Assembly (NCBI RefSeq): GCF_003730195.1
Contig: NZ_QWGG01000011.1
Coordinates: 62,001 to 126,000 of the forward strand
Origin: Halosimplex salinum
GTDB lineage: Archaea; Halobacteriota; Halobacteria; Halobacteriales; Haloarculaceae
Direction of reading: 5' to 3'
DNA length: 64,000 bases
In this document: piece by piece, positions 1 through 9,029 of the stretch
Layout: each line of letters opens with the position of its first letter
Position numbering within the stretch: position 1 is the stretch's first letter
Made by a program: the position numbers and the translations under genes
The notes under the pieces: model-generated
Seen by the model: only the letters and a program-made list of their open reading frames with translations
Told to the model about the DNA's origin: nothing
The model's database searches: none

Positions 1-63
1 GGCATACTTCACCTCACGACTGAGTTTATCAGAAGTGGTAAAAAGATTGGTGGTGGTTCGTGA
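1..63 (+). CDS. Possible C-terminal tail of a gene entering from the left
   Basis: Frame 1 is open from the first base to a TGA at 61-63 and would encode about 20 residues ending in Lys-Lys-Ile-Gly-Gly-Gly-Ser. This is too short to recognise, and it could be chance. Confidence 0.2.
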   Translation, partial: GILHLTTEFIRSGKKIGGGS

Positions 64-324
64 TCTCTAAGAGTCGGGGCTCATTGCAGGAACGCGGGTG
101 TCAGAGGTGAGTTGGATGATCCTCAAGAAGGAATTCGGTCACCCTCAACGCACTGATTGTGTGCTGGGGCATGTAAGCAGGAGCACCGATGAAGCTGAGC
201 CCACCGATTTCTGGATTTCGGAAAATTCTGTTTGAGGGACTGAATTCATCTACTGATCTAATCCTTTGTACTTACCGATCCTCTCAGTAGCTAACAGATT
301 CTGAGAATTTAACTCGAGTGGATA
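64..324. other. Intergenic region, nothing recognised
   Basis: This stretch is AT-richer than its surroundings and has no convincing ORF. It lies beyond the 3' end of the minus-strand reductase gene. I see no strong hairpin, repeat or RNA gene. Confidence 0.4.
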
Positions 325-1500
325 TCAATCAATTAACTCCCACTGGTTAGTCATTCCTCCATAGACACGGTTTAAAACTCGTCGTCTCGAGAAAATACGG
401 GCAAATAAAACAGGGTGGCGGAGGAGACGCAGTAGAACTGCACTCGGAGACCGGTCAACGTCTTCAATATCGATCCCGGCAGCGGCACGAATTGCTGCTC
501 CCAGAACCTTGGGATTACGAGTTTCAAGAAAGTATCTCACAACTGTGGCGAAAATGTACTCCGTTTTCATCCTCTGATATAATCTATCAGGATAATTGTG
601 TAATTGGCTTCTGTTAGCCAGCTCTGCGGCCAAGAATCCCGATTCAACGGCCTGTGAGATCCCCTTTCCGGTGAGTCGGTTTGCTATACCTGCAGCATCA
701 CCCACTCGTACGACTGAATGCTCCGGTAGATGGGTTCTGTCGGGATCAAGGCTTGGTCCCTCGGGAATGATTGCGACGTTCGTCCGTTCCTGCGACGGGA
801 CTGGCCACCCATTCCGCTCACAGGCTTCCCTCAATGCCTTCATATAATCATTAGGCCGGTCACTGACCGTCCAGCCGATACCAACGTTGGCTCGTTGCGA
901 TGTCTTCGGGAATGCCCACGAGTACCCTGTATAGTTCTCCAGAATTATCCGGCTGTTCGGGTACAACTCGGTGAAGTCCCCTTCGACATCACTGTTAAGC
1001 GCTACCATATATCCTGAATACTCGTTGGTTGTTCCGAGCGCTTTACTAGAGAGTGATGGCTGACCGGTTGCATCAACGACGAGATCATACTCATCGGTGA
1101 ACTCGTGGAAATCTGTCCGTGTGATAGACTGGTTTTCGTGGATGTCAACACCCTTCTCTGAGAGTTGTTCTGCCCAGGACTGCTCAACGACATTTCGGTC
1201 CGTTATATATGTATCCGCAGCAGGAAAGGTGCCGGCTCCAGTGCGGTGGCGATCGGCGTCGATTCCGTCATACACCTCCACTTCCATCGCTGGCAGCGGG
1301 TTGAGAAAGCCGTTCTCTACAGTCGGTTCGAGTGGGATCTTCGATACCGCTGTCATCGCTTCTCCGCAATTAACGCCTTTGCTATCGTAGGACTGCCGCT
1401 CATATAGTTCGACGACGAATCCAGCGTCGTCGAATCCAGCAGCTGCTGCAAGCCCGGCCATCCCTCCACCTATTACCGCAATTTTGGACGTTCGAGTCAT
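325..1500 (-). CDS. FAD-dependent geranylgeranyl-reductase-family oxidoreductase
   Basis: The 391-aa protein begins with a Rossmann dinucleotide motif (VIGGGMAGLAAAA, residues about 8-20), followed by an acidic residue ending strand 2 (ELYER). It has the late FAD-contacting GDAAGIANRLTGKG motif typical of geranylgeranyl reductase and related flavoproteins. The family saturates isoprenoid chains of archaeal lipids or quinones; the substrate here is unknown. A longer reading from 1560 exists, but the ATG at 1500 sits just before the Rossmann strand and is preferred. It is the last gene of a tight minus-strand run (copA, HTH, DUF63, reductase), 28 nt after the DUF63 gene. Grouping with copper export is positional only. 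Confidence 0.8.
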   Translation of the reverse strand: MTRTSKIAVIGGGMAGLAAAAGFDDAGFVVELYERQSYDSKGVNCGEAMTAVSKIPLEPTVENGFLNPLPAMEVEVYDGIDADRHRTGAGTFPAADTYITDRNVVEQSWAEQLSEKGVDIHENQSITRTDFHEFTDEYDLVVDATGQPSLSSKALGTTNEYSGYMVALNSDVEGDFTELYPNSRIILENYTGYSWAFPKTSQRANVGIGWTVSDRPNDYMKALREACERNGWPVPSQERTNVAIIPEGPSLDPDRTHLPEHSVVRVGDAAGIANRLTGKGISQAVESGFLAAELANRSQLHNYPDRLYQRMKTEYIFATVVRYFLETRNPKVLGAAIRAAAGIDIEDVDRSPSAVLLRLLRHPVLFARIFSRRRVLNRVYGGMTNQWELID

Positions 1501-1528
1501 CGGTTTTTGCCAATCTTTGAGGCCATCG

Positions 1529-2530
1529 TTAAGCTCCCAACAGCATCCGAAGTGACCCACGAACGCCCATCGGGAGTCCGATCGCTCCGATGAAGAACGT
1601 CATAAGCCACCACCACGTGTGATTCATCTCCTCTTTCGCATCGGCGAGATACCACACGATGCCGACAGTCACGACGAGTTTCAGCACGAACGTCGATCCG
1701 GAGAATCCAGTCGCCTGGTACACGAGATTCGTCACGACCAGCTTTGGGGAGTAGCCGAGGAACGTCACACCGATGAGATTCTGCGCAGCGTCCCACAACT
1801 GGCCGAAAACGGCCAGCAGAATTAGCGGGTGTCGAAGGTGGGTGATATTGGCGAAACTCGTGCCCCAGTAGTAGAGTGCGGTTACGCCGAGCGCTATCCC
1901 CGTCGTCGCGACAGGAACCCATAGGCGGAGTGGGGTCGATGTCGAGAGGCCGTGCCAAACAGCCCACCAGACGGCCCCGACAGCCCACACCGACCCGACG
2001 AGCCCGACTGTTAGCGGGATAGATCCGATATTTTGGTCACGCAAGAGTGCACCGACACCGAGCGCGAGGATGGTGACAGCGGTGACGACGATGTAAATCG
2101 ATGGCGTGATGAACCACACCGCGTAGTCCCCGAGCAGCCCGAGATCCTCGAGGGCGCGCATCGCCCCACCTGCGATGATGATCGGAGCGAACCCGTAGGC
2201 CAGTCGTGCGTCGAACGTGACGTCGAGTTGGTCGAGATACGCACGTAGTCCGGGGAGGCTGTATACGACTGCCGCGAGGTAGATTACCGTGTTCACCGCG
2301 TTGTAGCCCTGGACAGCACGAATCCCCTCGTGCGTGACTGGCTGACTAACGGCGTCGGCGACGACTGGCCCCCAGAGGTACTGCCAGATGAACCGGTCGT
2401 AGACCAGCGTCGGGAACACAAGGAGGCCCGCACCGACGAGGACGAGCGGGGCGAGCAGGTACAGCGCCCACCACTCGCGTGAGCCGGTCTCCGGAAGGAC
2501 GGTTTCGACGCGTCGGGTGACAGTACTCAC
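1529..2530 (-). CDS. DUF63-family polytopic membrane protein
   Basis: The 333-aa protein has about eight hydrophobic segments. It carries signatures I associate with the archaeal DUF63 family: an early WQYLWGPVVAD stretch, GYNAVNTVIY, and FAPIIIAGGAMRALEDLG. Function of the family is unknown. The start is taken as the GTG at 2530, because it overlaps the stop of the upstream HTH gene in a GTGA arrangement, which suggests translational coupling. An upstream ATG at 2578 would add 16 residues inside the HTH gene. It lies between the small HTH gene and the reductase gene. Confidence 0.8.
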   Translation of the reverse strand: MSTVTRRVETVLPETGSREWWALYLLAPLVLVGAGLLVFPTLVYDRFIWQYLWGPVVADAVSQPVTHEGIRAVQGYNAVNTVIYLAAVVYSLPGLRAYLDQLDVTFDARLAYGFAPIIIAGGAMRALEDLGLLGDYAVWFITPSIYIVVTAVTILALGVGALLRDQNIGSIPLTVGLVGSVWAVGAVWWAVWHGLSTSTPLRLWVPVATTGIALGVTALYYWGTSFANITHLRHPLILLAVFGQLWDAAQNLIGVTFLGYSPKLVVTNLVYQATGFSGSTFVLKLVVTVGIVWYLADAKEEMNHTWWWLMTFFIGAIGLPMGVRGSLRMLLGA

Positions 2531-2751
2531 GACTCGTTCACCTCCAATCGCCACGTCGTACTCTTCGAGCGCCCCCACTGTTCGAGTGAGACGTTTGAGA
2601 GGTCGTCCTGAAGTTGGCTGAGGTACTGTGCAACGGCCTTCGGCGATCCGTCAAGGTCGCCGGCGATCTCGCGAGCCCGGAGGTATGTCGGTTCGCTACT
2701 GGCTGTCTCGACGAGGTACCTCCGAACCGTTTGGCGGGAAATATTTGACAT
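2527..2751 (-). CDS. Small winged-helix protein (DUF7123-like)
   Basis: A 74-aa protein. The sequence reads as one winged helix: TVRRYLVETASSEPTYLRA, then a recognition-helix-like SPKAVAQYLSQLQ, then a wing ending KSTTWRLE. This resembles the small haloarchaeal DUF7123 group, which carries the same W-x-x-S-K-x-T-T-W ending. It starts 17 nt after the copA stop and is coupled to the DUF63 gene by GTGA overlap, so it is probably in the copA transcript. A DNA-binding role is inferred, with unknown target. Confidence 0.7.
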   Translation of the reverse strand: MSNISRQTVRRYLVETASSEPTYLRAREIAGDLDGSPKAVAQYLSQLQDDLSNVSLEQWGRSKSTTWRLEVNES

Positions 2752-2768
2752 TGATATAGAGGTGACGT

Positions 2769-5375
2769 TCAGCGGAGGCGACCGAAGAGCTTGTAGTCGT
2801 GATCGGGGGTGTACCGCCGGAACAACAGGCTGTTCGTCAGCACCGACACGCTGGAGAACGCCATTGCTGCTGCAGCGAGTACGGGCTGGAGCAGGCCGAG
2901 CGATGCTAACGGGATCATCGCCGTGTTGTAGCCGAACGCCCACACGAGGTTCTGCTTGATCTTCTTGAGTGTCGCGTCCGAGATCCGGATCGCCTTCACC
3001 ACGTCGAGCGGATCATCGCGCATCAGCGTAAGGTCCGCAGCCTCAATGGCGACGTCCGTGCCGGAGCCGATGGCTGTCCCGACGTGTGCGACCGCGAGCG
3101 CCGGCGCGTCGTTGACGCCGTCACCGACCATCATCGCCTGCCGACCCTCGTCCTGAATACTGTCGACGGCGTTGGACTTGTCCTCGGGAAGGACCTCTGC
3201 TCGGACATTCTCCGGATCGATACCGACCTGTTTGGCGACCGCACGAGCAGTTCGTTCGTTGTCGCCCGTAATCATCATCACGTCAACGCCCCGTTGTTGT
3301 AGGGCCGTAACGGCCTGCTTGGAGCTCTCTTTGATTGTGTCGGCGTCAGCCACTACACCAACCAGTTCGCCCTCGAAAGCGACGAGCATCGCCGTCTTCC
3401 CCTCGTTTTCGAGGCGTTCCATCGTCTCTTCGGCGGGAGACGGGTCGATGTCGTTGTCTCGCAGCAACTTGCGGTTGCCGACTAGTACCTCGCTGTCACC
3501 AACGACTGCTTTGATGCCGTGACCGGGGACGTTCTCGAAGTCGTCGGGCTCAGTCACGTCTAGTCCGCGTTCTTCAGCCCCTTCGACGATTGCTTGGGCA
3601 AGCGGGTGTTCGCTGCCGCTTTCGGCTATCGCCGCCAGCCGAAGCACATCATCCTCAGAGAGGCGCTCACGAGTGCTGAGCTGTCCACCATCTGGTGCCG
3701 GCTCACCTCCATCAGTCACCGCATTTCCATCGCTATCGAAGACGACCACGTCGGTGAGTTCCATCTCACCCTCGGTGAGCGTACCCGTTTTGTCGAAGAC
3801 GACTGTATCGACGTCCTTGGCGCGTTCGAGGATGTCACCGCCCTTGAACAGGACGCCGTTCTGGGCCCCAATGGTCGTCCCGACCATCGTCGCCGCGGGC
3901 GTCGCCAGCCCCAGCGCACAGGGGCAGGCAATGAGGATCGAGGACGCGAAGACGATGATTGCGAACTCGAAGACGGTGACCGTGCCGCCCGCCGCTGCCG
4001 GGCCGCCCGCCACCTGCCCCCATAGCGGGAGCCAGTCAACGAAGCCAGCCAGCACCTCCGGGAACAGGAACCAAATAACGCTCCAGAGGATAGCGTTCGC
4101 GATAACTGCCGGCACGAAATACGCCGAGATGCGGTCTGCTAGATTCTGGATATCTGGCTGGCGCGATTGTGCTTCCTTGACGGTCTGAACGATTTGCTGG
4201 AGGGCAGTATCTTCGCCGACGTTAGTGGCCTCCACGAGAAGAACGCCGTTCTCGTTAATCGTCGAGCCGACGACCTCATCTCCCTCCTCTTTTTCTACAG
4301 GGACAGACTCACCGGTAACCATCGACTCGTCGACGGCGGACTGCCCGTCAACGACGACCCCGTCGGTTGGGATCTTCTCACCGGGGCGGACTTTCATCTG
4401 GTCACCCGTTGTGACCTCTTCAAGTGGAATCTCTTCCTCACTACCATCCTCACGGACAATGGTCGCCGTTTCGGCTTCCATTTCGAGGAGCTTCCGGAGG
4501 GCCTCGCCCGCTTGACCCTTTGAACGAGCTTCGAGATAGTTACCGAGCGTAATGAACACGAGGATGAGGGCTGCCGTGTCGAAGTAGAGCCCACCCGCGA
4601 TGAGTTCAGCAAGGACTGCCACAGAGTATAGATAGGCCGTTGTCGACCCGATCGCGATCAGCACGTCCATGTTGGCGCGGCCATTCTTCACGATCGCCTT
4701 GTACGAGTTCTTATAGAACGGCCAGCCGAGGATCGCCTGTACCGGCGTGGCGAGCAGGAACTCGACCCAGCCGAGTTCCACGCCGAAAACGGTTTCAGGG
4801 ACGAACACGCCACCGAGAAGATAGCTGTCGATGAGGAAGAAGAGCAGTGGAACTGATAATACTGCCCCAAAGAGGGTTAGCCTGAGCTGTTTCCGTATCT
4901 CAGCCTGGCGGGCGGCATCACGCGCATCCTGCCCCGAGCCCTCATCGCCACTGTCTTCGCGAACTGGCGAATAGCCGGCGTCTTCGATGGCATCGTACAG
5001 CGCATCGAGAGACACCTCTGCCGGATTGTAGGTCACCTGCGCCTCGTCAGTCGCGTAGTTTACCTCCGCGGTAATGACTCCGAGTGTACTTTCGAGAGCA
5101 GTTTCGTTAGTTTCGGCGCAGTTGGCACACGTCATATCGGAGATGGCAATCGTTACCGTCTCCGAGACTGCACCGTAGCCCGCCCCGTCGATTGCGTCGT
5201 AGATTTCGTGAAGCGATACTGTCTCGGGATCGTAGGTAACAGACCCCTCATCGGTGGCGAAGTTCGCATCCGCCTCCGATACTCCGTCAAGGGATTCGAG
5301 AGTGTCCTGGATTGTCGCCGAGCAGTTGGCGCAGGACATCCCCGTGATGTCGAGATGAGTTGTTCGGCTTGTCAT
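2769..5375 (-). CDS. copA: Copper-exporting P1B-type ATPase, CPC type
   Basis: The 868-aa protein pumps copper(I) out of the cytoplasm using ATP. Two N-terminal heavy-metal domains carry M-x-C-A-N-C sites (Cys15/Cys18 and Cys83/Cys86). The transmembrane copper site is CPC ([12 protein letters not shown]). Downstream are the phosphorylated aspartate in [10 protein letters not shown], an HP motif (SEHPLA) in the nucleotide domain, and the hinge [11 protein letters not shown]. The last helices carry the expected YN and MxxS-type residues. Length is normal for two-HMA CopA. The regulator gene lies 94 nt upstream on the same strand, and a CopZ chaperone gene lies beyond it, so this is a copper homeostasis locus. 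Confidence 0.96.
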   Translation of the reverse strand: MTSRTTHLDITGMSCANCSATIQDTLESLDGVSEADANFATDEGSVTYDPETVSLHEIYDAIDGAGYGAVSETVTIAISDMTCANCAETNETALESTLGVITAEVNYATDEAQVTYNPAEVSLDALYDAIEDAGYSPVREDSGDEGSGQDARDAARQAEIRKQLRLTLFGAVLSVPLLFFLIDSYLLGGVFVPETVFGVELGWVEFLLATPVQAILGWPFYKNSYKAIVKNGRANMDVLIAIGSTTAYLYSVAVLAELIAGGLYFDTAALILVFITLGNYLEARSKGQAGEALRKLLEMEAETATIVREDGSEEEIPLEEVTTGDQMKVRPGEKIPTDGVVVDGQSAVDESMVTGESVPVEKEEGDEVVGSTINENGVLLVEATNVGEDTALQQIVQTVKEAQSRQPDIQNLADRISAYFVPAVIANAILWSVIWFLFPEVLAGFVDWLPLWGQVAGGPAAAGGTVTVFEFAIIVFASSILIACPCALGLATPAATMVGTTIGAQNGVLFKGGDILERAKDVDTVVFDKTGTLTEGEMELTDVVVFDSDGNAVTDGGEPAPDGGQLSTRERLSEDDVLRLAAIAESGSEHPLAQAIVEGAEERGLDVTEPDDFENVPGHGIKAVVGDSEVLVGNRKLLRDNDIDPSPAEETMERLENEGKTAMLVAFEGELVGVVADADTIKESSKQAVTALQQRGVDVMMITGDNERTARAVAKQVGIDPENVRAEVLPEDKSNAVDSIQDEGRQAMMVGDGVNDAPALAVAHVGTAIGSGTDVAIEAADLTLMRDDPLDVVKAIRISDATLKKIKQNLVWAFGYNTAMIPLASLGLLQPVLAAAAMAFSSVSVLTNSLLFRRYTPDHDYKLFGRLR

Positions 5376-5449
5376 GCTCGTTCTACTATACGGGGTCTAT
5401 GTTTAGGCGGTTTACTGTTGCGAGATGGTGGTTATCGACCCCAATGAAA

Positions 5450-5462
5450 TTTGGAATCCAAA
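5450..5462. promoter_or_regulatory. Dyad TTTGGAATCCAAA upstream of copA
   Basis: A 13-bp palindrome with 5-bp arms about 75 nt upstream of the copA start, between the regulator gene and copA. Near-identical dyads occur at 12530-12541 and 16026-16037. It may be an operator or metal-responsive element; this is inferred only from symmetry and recurrence. Confidence 0.4.
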
Positions 5463-5469
5463 GAGCGTA

Positions 5470-6060
5470 CTATACTCCCTCTTCGAGCCGCTGATAGCGG
5501 TCTTCAAATCGTGCGAGACAAGACGGACAACAGAAGTGATAGATCTCCCCATCGATGCGCGTCGTCTCACCTTCATTGTCGACGGTATTGTTGCATTCGG
5601 TACAGGTGAGGGCAAATTCGACGCCGTCAATTGAAGGTGTCCATTCAGTTTCGTCGATCAAGGTGACTGAATATCCCGATATCTCAAGACCATCAAAAAG
5701 GCTGTCTACCCACTGGCGGACGTTCTGTGCCTCAACACGGGCATAGAACCAGAGATCGCCTTCGGCTGTCGCAAAGACGTGTTCGATGCCATCCGATCCG
5801 CGAACTCGCGTGCGGGCCTCCTCGAGTGATCCCGGTTCGATTTCGGCTTGAATGAACACAGGAACCCCGGCCCGAAGGTGCGCCCGGTTTACGTCGATTG
5901 TGAAATTGTTGATAATATCTGCTTCCTGTAATCGTTTGACCCGGTCGGAAACAGCTGGGCCTGATAAATCAACTTCTTCCCCGATCGCACTGAATGGACG
6001 GCGGGCGTTTTCGGCCAGTAACGAGAGTATCTCCAGATCGGTTTCGTCCAGATTGCGCAT
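5470..6060 (-). CDS. Lrp/AsnC-family copper-sensing regulator with C-terminal TRASH domain
   Basis: The 196-aa protein starts with an AsnC helix-turn-helix (DETDLEILSLLAENARRPF, then SGPAVSDRVKRLQEADII), followed by a RAM-like effector domain. It ends in a TRASH metal-binding domain (residues about 150-196) with Cys-x-x-Cys (LTCTECN) and FCCPSC. Proteins of this architecture in Halobacterium respond to copper and control an efflux ATPase gene. Its place between copA and copZ fits that role. A TATA-like TATAAA lies on the minus strand near 6101-6106, so the leader is short. The next plus-strand gene is copZ, with a shared 128-134 nt control region. Confidence 0.9.
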   Translation of the reverse strand: MRNLDETDLEILSLLAENARRPFSAIGEEVDLSGPAVSDRVKRLQEADIINNFTIDVNRAHLRAGVPVFIQAEIEPGSLEEARTRVRGSDGIEHVFATAEGDLWFYARVEAQNVRQWVDSLFDGLEISGYSVTLIDETEWTPSIDGVEFALTCTECNNTVDNEGETTRIDGEIYHFCCPSCLARFEDRYQRLEEGV

Positions 6061-6143
6061 ACTACTGCCTCATTACGCTGGATACATTATTGTTACGCAC
6101 TATAAACTTTGGAAGGTTGGGATTAGGGGTGGAGAATACATTT

Positions 6144-6171
6144 GCTTCTAAGTGGAAAACCACATAGAAGC
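6144..6171. promoter_or_regulatory. Long palindrome over the copZ core promoter (candidate operator)
   Basis: GCTTCTAAGTGG, then AAAA, then CCACATAGAAGC. The two 12-nt arms are inverse complements with a single mismatch. The element sits 24 nt upstream of the preferred copZ ATG at 6195, where a haloarchaeal TATA/BRE would fall for a near-leaderless transcript. A dimeric regulator such as the adjacent Lrp/TRASH protein could bind here. Confidence 0.5.
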
Positions 6172-6194
6172 ACATCCTCTATCTGTAGATGGCT

Positions 6195-6392
6195 ATGAGC
6201 CAGACCATCACCGTCGAAGGGATGACCTGTGAACACTGCGAACAGACCGTCGAAGACGCACTTGAAGATGTCAAGGGCGTTTCCGCGGCGACTGCTGATC
6301 GAAACGCCGAGTCTGCGACGATCGAGGGGTCCGCTGATTCAGATACACTCGTCAGCTCCGTCAAGGACGCTGGATACGACGCGTCTGCGTAA
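6195..6392 (+). CDS. copZ: CopZ-like copper chaperone (HMA domain)
   Basis: A 65-aa single HMA domain with the copper-binding G-M-T-C-E-H-C-E motif near the N-terminus and the C-terminal DAGYDASA typical of the fold. It would bind copper(I) in the cytoplasm and pass it to the HMA domains of CopA. The start at 6195 is chosen because it aligns exactly with the second copy at 16109; an ATG at 6189 would add two residues. It is divergent from the copper regulator gene and has its own candidate operator at 6144-6171. Confidence 0.92.
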   Translation: MSQTITVEGMTCEHCEQTVEDALEDVKGVSAATADRNAESATIEGSADSDTLVSSVKDAGYDASA

Positions 6393-6447
6393 TCCGACCA
6401 CGCCACAACTGAAGGGCAGCGACACTCTGTCACAGCGGAATATACCG

Positions 6448-7185
6448 TTAGAACAGTCGATCGAGTACGTCTGAGACCGATTCAACCGGTGTCAGACGAA
6501 CCCCCTCGATAGTTCCGCCTGAATCGGCACCGCTCGGAACGACTAATTCGGTCGCTCCGAACGCCCGAGCACTCCGGGCTTTTGCTTCGATTCCGCCAAC
6601 TGGAAGCAGGTGTCCATTGTCGTCAACGATTCCAGTAATGAGTGTCTCAGACGACAACGGCTGCTGACGGAGACCAGCGATAAGTGCGACTGTGAGGCCA
6701 GCCTCCCAACTTTTCCCCTGGAGTGCAAGGGTGTCGGACTCGGGTGACACGAACGATACGTGTATGGCTATATCTGCCAACGATCGTCCGGTGAGACGAG
6801 TCGCAGTTTGCTTTGCTTCGTCAAGTGCGCGCTGGAGGTCGTGTCGAAGTTCAATCCCGTTCAGATTGACGAACAACTCACCATCGCCAGCAGCGAATTT
6901 GAAGGTGGTCTCGACGACAAGGCCAGCGCCATCTGCGTCCACCGCTGGAAGATAGTACCGAGTATCCAACGGGGTCGTCGCCCCACCTGCCAGTGTCGCC
7001 AGCGACTGGAAGCCTGTATCCATTCGAGTAAGGGTGACTGTTGCCCCGACACCGCTTATCGATCCAAGACCAACTCCAGCAAGAAACGCCCGTCGGGAGA
7101 GGACCTCCCGCTCAATACGATCAACGATGTCGCCACTAGGCCCAGATGCGGAATCGCATGTGTCGCCTTGTTCTGAGGAGCCCAT
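6448..7185 (-). CDS. Tat-signal Lon-like (S16) serine protease domain protein
   Basis: The 245-aa protein has an N-terminal Ser-Arg-Arg-Ala-Phe-Leu followed by a hydrophobic stretch, a Tat-type signal, so it probably acts outside the cytoplasm or is membrane-anchored. The C-terminal half matches the Lon proteolytic domain: a candidate nucleophile Ser in GKSWEAGLTVALIAGL and a Lys in PVGGIEAKA. These are 43 residues apart, the same spacing as the Ser-Lys dyad of bacterial Lon. There is no AAA ATPase domain, so it is an ATP-independent relative or a non-proteolytic derivative. The start at 7185 is the ATG nearest the signal; upstream codons read as leader. It is divergent from a PrsW-like gene. 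Confidence 0.75.
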   Translation of the reverse strand: MGSSEQGDTCDSASGPSGDIVDRIEREVLSRRAFLAGVGLGSISGVGATVTLTRMDTGFQSLATLAGGATTPLDTRYYLPAVDADGAGLVVETTFKFAAGDGELFVNLNGIELRHDLQRALDEAKQTATRLTGRSLADIAIHVSFVSPESDTLALQGKSWEAGLTVALIAGLRQQPLSSETLITGIVDDNGHLLPVGGIEAKARSARAFGATELVVPSGADSGGTIEGVRLTPVESVSDVLDRLF

Positions 7186-7306
7186 GCTGGAATAGCTTAT
7201 TGTGGCAGATGACAGATCCTGTGGTAACAGGTAACACGCGTATGGGTATAAGAGTGGTGTCGTCAGGGTGCCGAGGCAAAACAACTGTCACTGCGAGAAA
7301 GTCCCC

Positions 7307-7873
7307 ATGACTATCTTGTTGGACCGCTATTGGTCGAGCGTGTCCGCTCGGTACCGGTCGCTCTTCGGGCTCGCGACTTTCAGTGCTCTAGTGACAGCCC
7401 TCGGTGTTTTAATCGCCTATCGGGTTGAACTCGTACTACTATCAGCGACAACTTCTCGACTCTGGATGTGGCTCGCTGGCTTCATCGAGGAAGCGTTCGT
7501 CAGATTGCTCCCTTTGATACTCGTCTTTTACGTCTGGAGCTACGCCCGAGATCGATTGCTCTCAAAAACTGAGGGACTCCTTGCAACTGTCGCATCTGGA
7601 CTCACCGTTGGTGGGTTAGAACTGGTCCTCAAACTCGAGTATCTGTCCCGTCTCGAAAGGACCGCCCAGTTCGATTCCATACTCCTCCCCCTACTATTCG
7701 TTCATCTTCCGTTCGCGCTGCTGGCAGGACGCTTCGTTTACACACTCGGCGAGCGAATCCACGGAACCGATACCGTTGGGTTACCGTCTCTATCCCGGAG
7801 AACTCTCGGTTTACTTCTGGGGGGCTATCTCGTCCTTGGGCTGGCTCACGTCGTGTTCAATCTCCTCATCTAA
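7307..7873 (+). CDS. Polytopic membrane protein, possible PrsW-like intramembrane protease
   Basis: The 188-aa protein has about five to six hydrophobic segments. A Glu-Glu pair begins a membrane segment (FIEEAFVRLLPLI), and a late membrane segment carries His (LAHVVFN). This EE...H layout is reminiscent of PrsW/CPBP-type intramembrane metalloproteases, but the usual motifs are incomplete. The ATG at 7307 is preferred over 7268. It is divergent from the Lon-like gene and 24 nt before the converging halocyanin gene. The protease assignment is tentative. Confidence 0.45.
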   Translation: MTILLDRYWSSVSARYRSLFGLATFSALVTALGVLIAYRVELVLLSATTSRLWMWLAGFIEEAFVRLLPLILVFYVWSYARDRLLSKTEGLLATVASGLTVGGLELVLKLEYLSRLERTAQFDSILLPLLFVHLPFALLAGRFVYTLGERIHGTDTVGLPSLSRRTLGLLLGGYLVLGLAHVVFNLLI

Positions 7874-7897
7874 TAAAGAACGTAGTCGAAGTGGTAA

Positions 7898-8545
7898 TTA
7901 GTGGTCGTCGCCGAGCGCCGTCCGAACTATCTCATTCAGCTCGGTGAGTTTCTCGCGGACGGTCTCCGGTTTATCAGCGGGCGGGTCTTCGAGCGCGACC
8001 TGTTCGTGCGGGTCCGGATCACCGACAATAACGCTCCCGAGCATGCCGAGCGACTCGTGGGGCGTACAGTAGTAGTGGTAGACACCTTCGGTCTCGAAGG
8101 TGTGCTCGAACGTCGCGCCTTCCTCCGAGCGAAGGCCACTATCCCATGATGCAGCCCCATCAGGAACGAGCTGGGGTTGGTCGTTGTCTGGATGGTAGGC
8201 CGTCGTCGAGTGGCTGCCGCTCTCATTGGTCCACGTGACCGTCCCGCCGACATTAACGCGGACGACGTGCGGTTCGAAGTGATACCCCCCGTCCTCGGTG
8301 ATCATGGAGACATCAACCGAATCGCTCGGTGCACCGACAGCTTCATCGTGGCCACCTTCATCGTTGTGCCCCGATTCACCGCCGTCCTCGGTGTGGCTTC
8401 CCTCTTCAGTACTTGTGGAGGTACTGTCTGCCCCGCCGCCACTATCGTCTGTTTGCGTCCCGGTACATCCCGCGAGCCCAACGACAGCTGCACCGCCGGT
8501 CAATTGGAGCATCCGCCGACGCGTTAGTCCTGAATTAGTTGTCAT
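7898..8545 (-). CDS. Halocyanin-like blue copper lipoprotein
   Basis: The 215-aa protein starts with a twin-arginine signal (TRRRMLQLTGG) ending in a lipobox (LAGC), so it is a Tat-exported lipoprotein. An acidic Ser/Glu/His-rich linker follows, then a plastocyanin-like domain with type 1 copper ligands: His in GSHSTT, Cys in YHYYC, His in TPHES, and Met in LGMLG. It would carry electrons on the outer face of the membrane. A copper protein within the copper island is sensible cargo. The ATG at 8545 is directly before the Tat signal. Confidence 0.92.
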   Translation of the reverse strand: MTTNSGLTRRRMLQLTGGAAVVGLAGCTGTQTDDSGGGADSTSTSTEEGSHTEDGGESGHNDEGGHDEAVGAPSDSVDVSMITEDGGYHFEPHVVRVNVGGTVTWTNESGSHSTTAYHPDNDQPQLVPDGAASWDSGLRSEEGATFEHTFETEGVYHYYCTPHESLGMLGSVIVGDPDPHEQVALEDPPADKPETVREKLTELNEIVRTALGDDH

Positions 8546-8604
8546 AGCGTGGGTCACCTCACAGATGGACGTATGAGAGCTGTGGAAAAAGGTGGAAGAC
8601 CTGT

Positions 8605-8621
8605 TTTGCACGCCACGCAAA
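8605..8621. promoter_or_regulatory. Dyad TTTGC-N7-GCAAA between divergent genes
   Basis: Perfect 5-bp arms with a 7-bp centre in the 131-bp control region between the halocyanin gene and the divergent winged-helix gene. It is a candidate operator for the adjacent regulator; symmetry is the only evidence. Confidence 0.3.
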
Positions 8622-8676
8622 TCTGGCTGTTACTTACGTCTCGGCGGGAAAGCATCTGGTATTGCGAGGAATAGCT

Positions 8677-9027
8677 GTGTCCACGGACGACAGCGCTGAC
8701 GAACTGTTGGAGCTCCTCGGAGAGGAGCGGGTTCGTCAGATTCTGGCCGCGACGAGCCGTGAACCACTCTCGGCGAAGGAATTGAGTGAAGAGTGCGACG
8801 TTGCTCTTTCGACGATTTATCGCCGAGTCGAGGATATGGTTGCCCACGACCTGCTCGTCGAACGGACACAGATGGAGGCCGACGGGAGCCATCATAGCGT
8901 CTATGAAGCGAACGTCGACCACCTCAACGTCGACGTCGAAGATGGAACCATCGCCGTGAAGATGCACGTTCGTGAGGACGCCGCACAGCGGTTCTCGCGG
9001 ATCTGGAGCGACATCCGGGACACCTAA
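8677..9027 (+). CDS. Winged-helix transcriptional regulator (ArsR-like)
   Basis: The 116-aa protein contains a winged HTH: ELLELLGEERVRQILAA, then SAKELSEECDVALSTIYRRVEDM, then a wing. The start is taken as the GTG at 8677; a TTG lies 15 nt upstream. It is followed after 2 nt by two small membrane-protein genes. A paralogous regulator plus membrane protein sits at 14800-15429, and the two regulators share the SAKELSEECD segment. It probably regulates its own operon and perhaps the divergent halocyanin gene (inference). Confidence 0.8.
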   Translation: MSTDDSADELLELLGEERVRQILAATSREPLSAKELSEECDVALSTIYRRVEDMVAHDLLVERTQMEADGSHHSVYEANVDHLNVDVEDGTIAVKMHVREDAAQRFSRIWSDIRDT

Positions 9028-9029
9028 TC

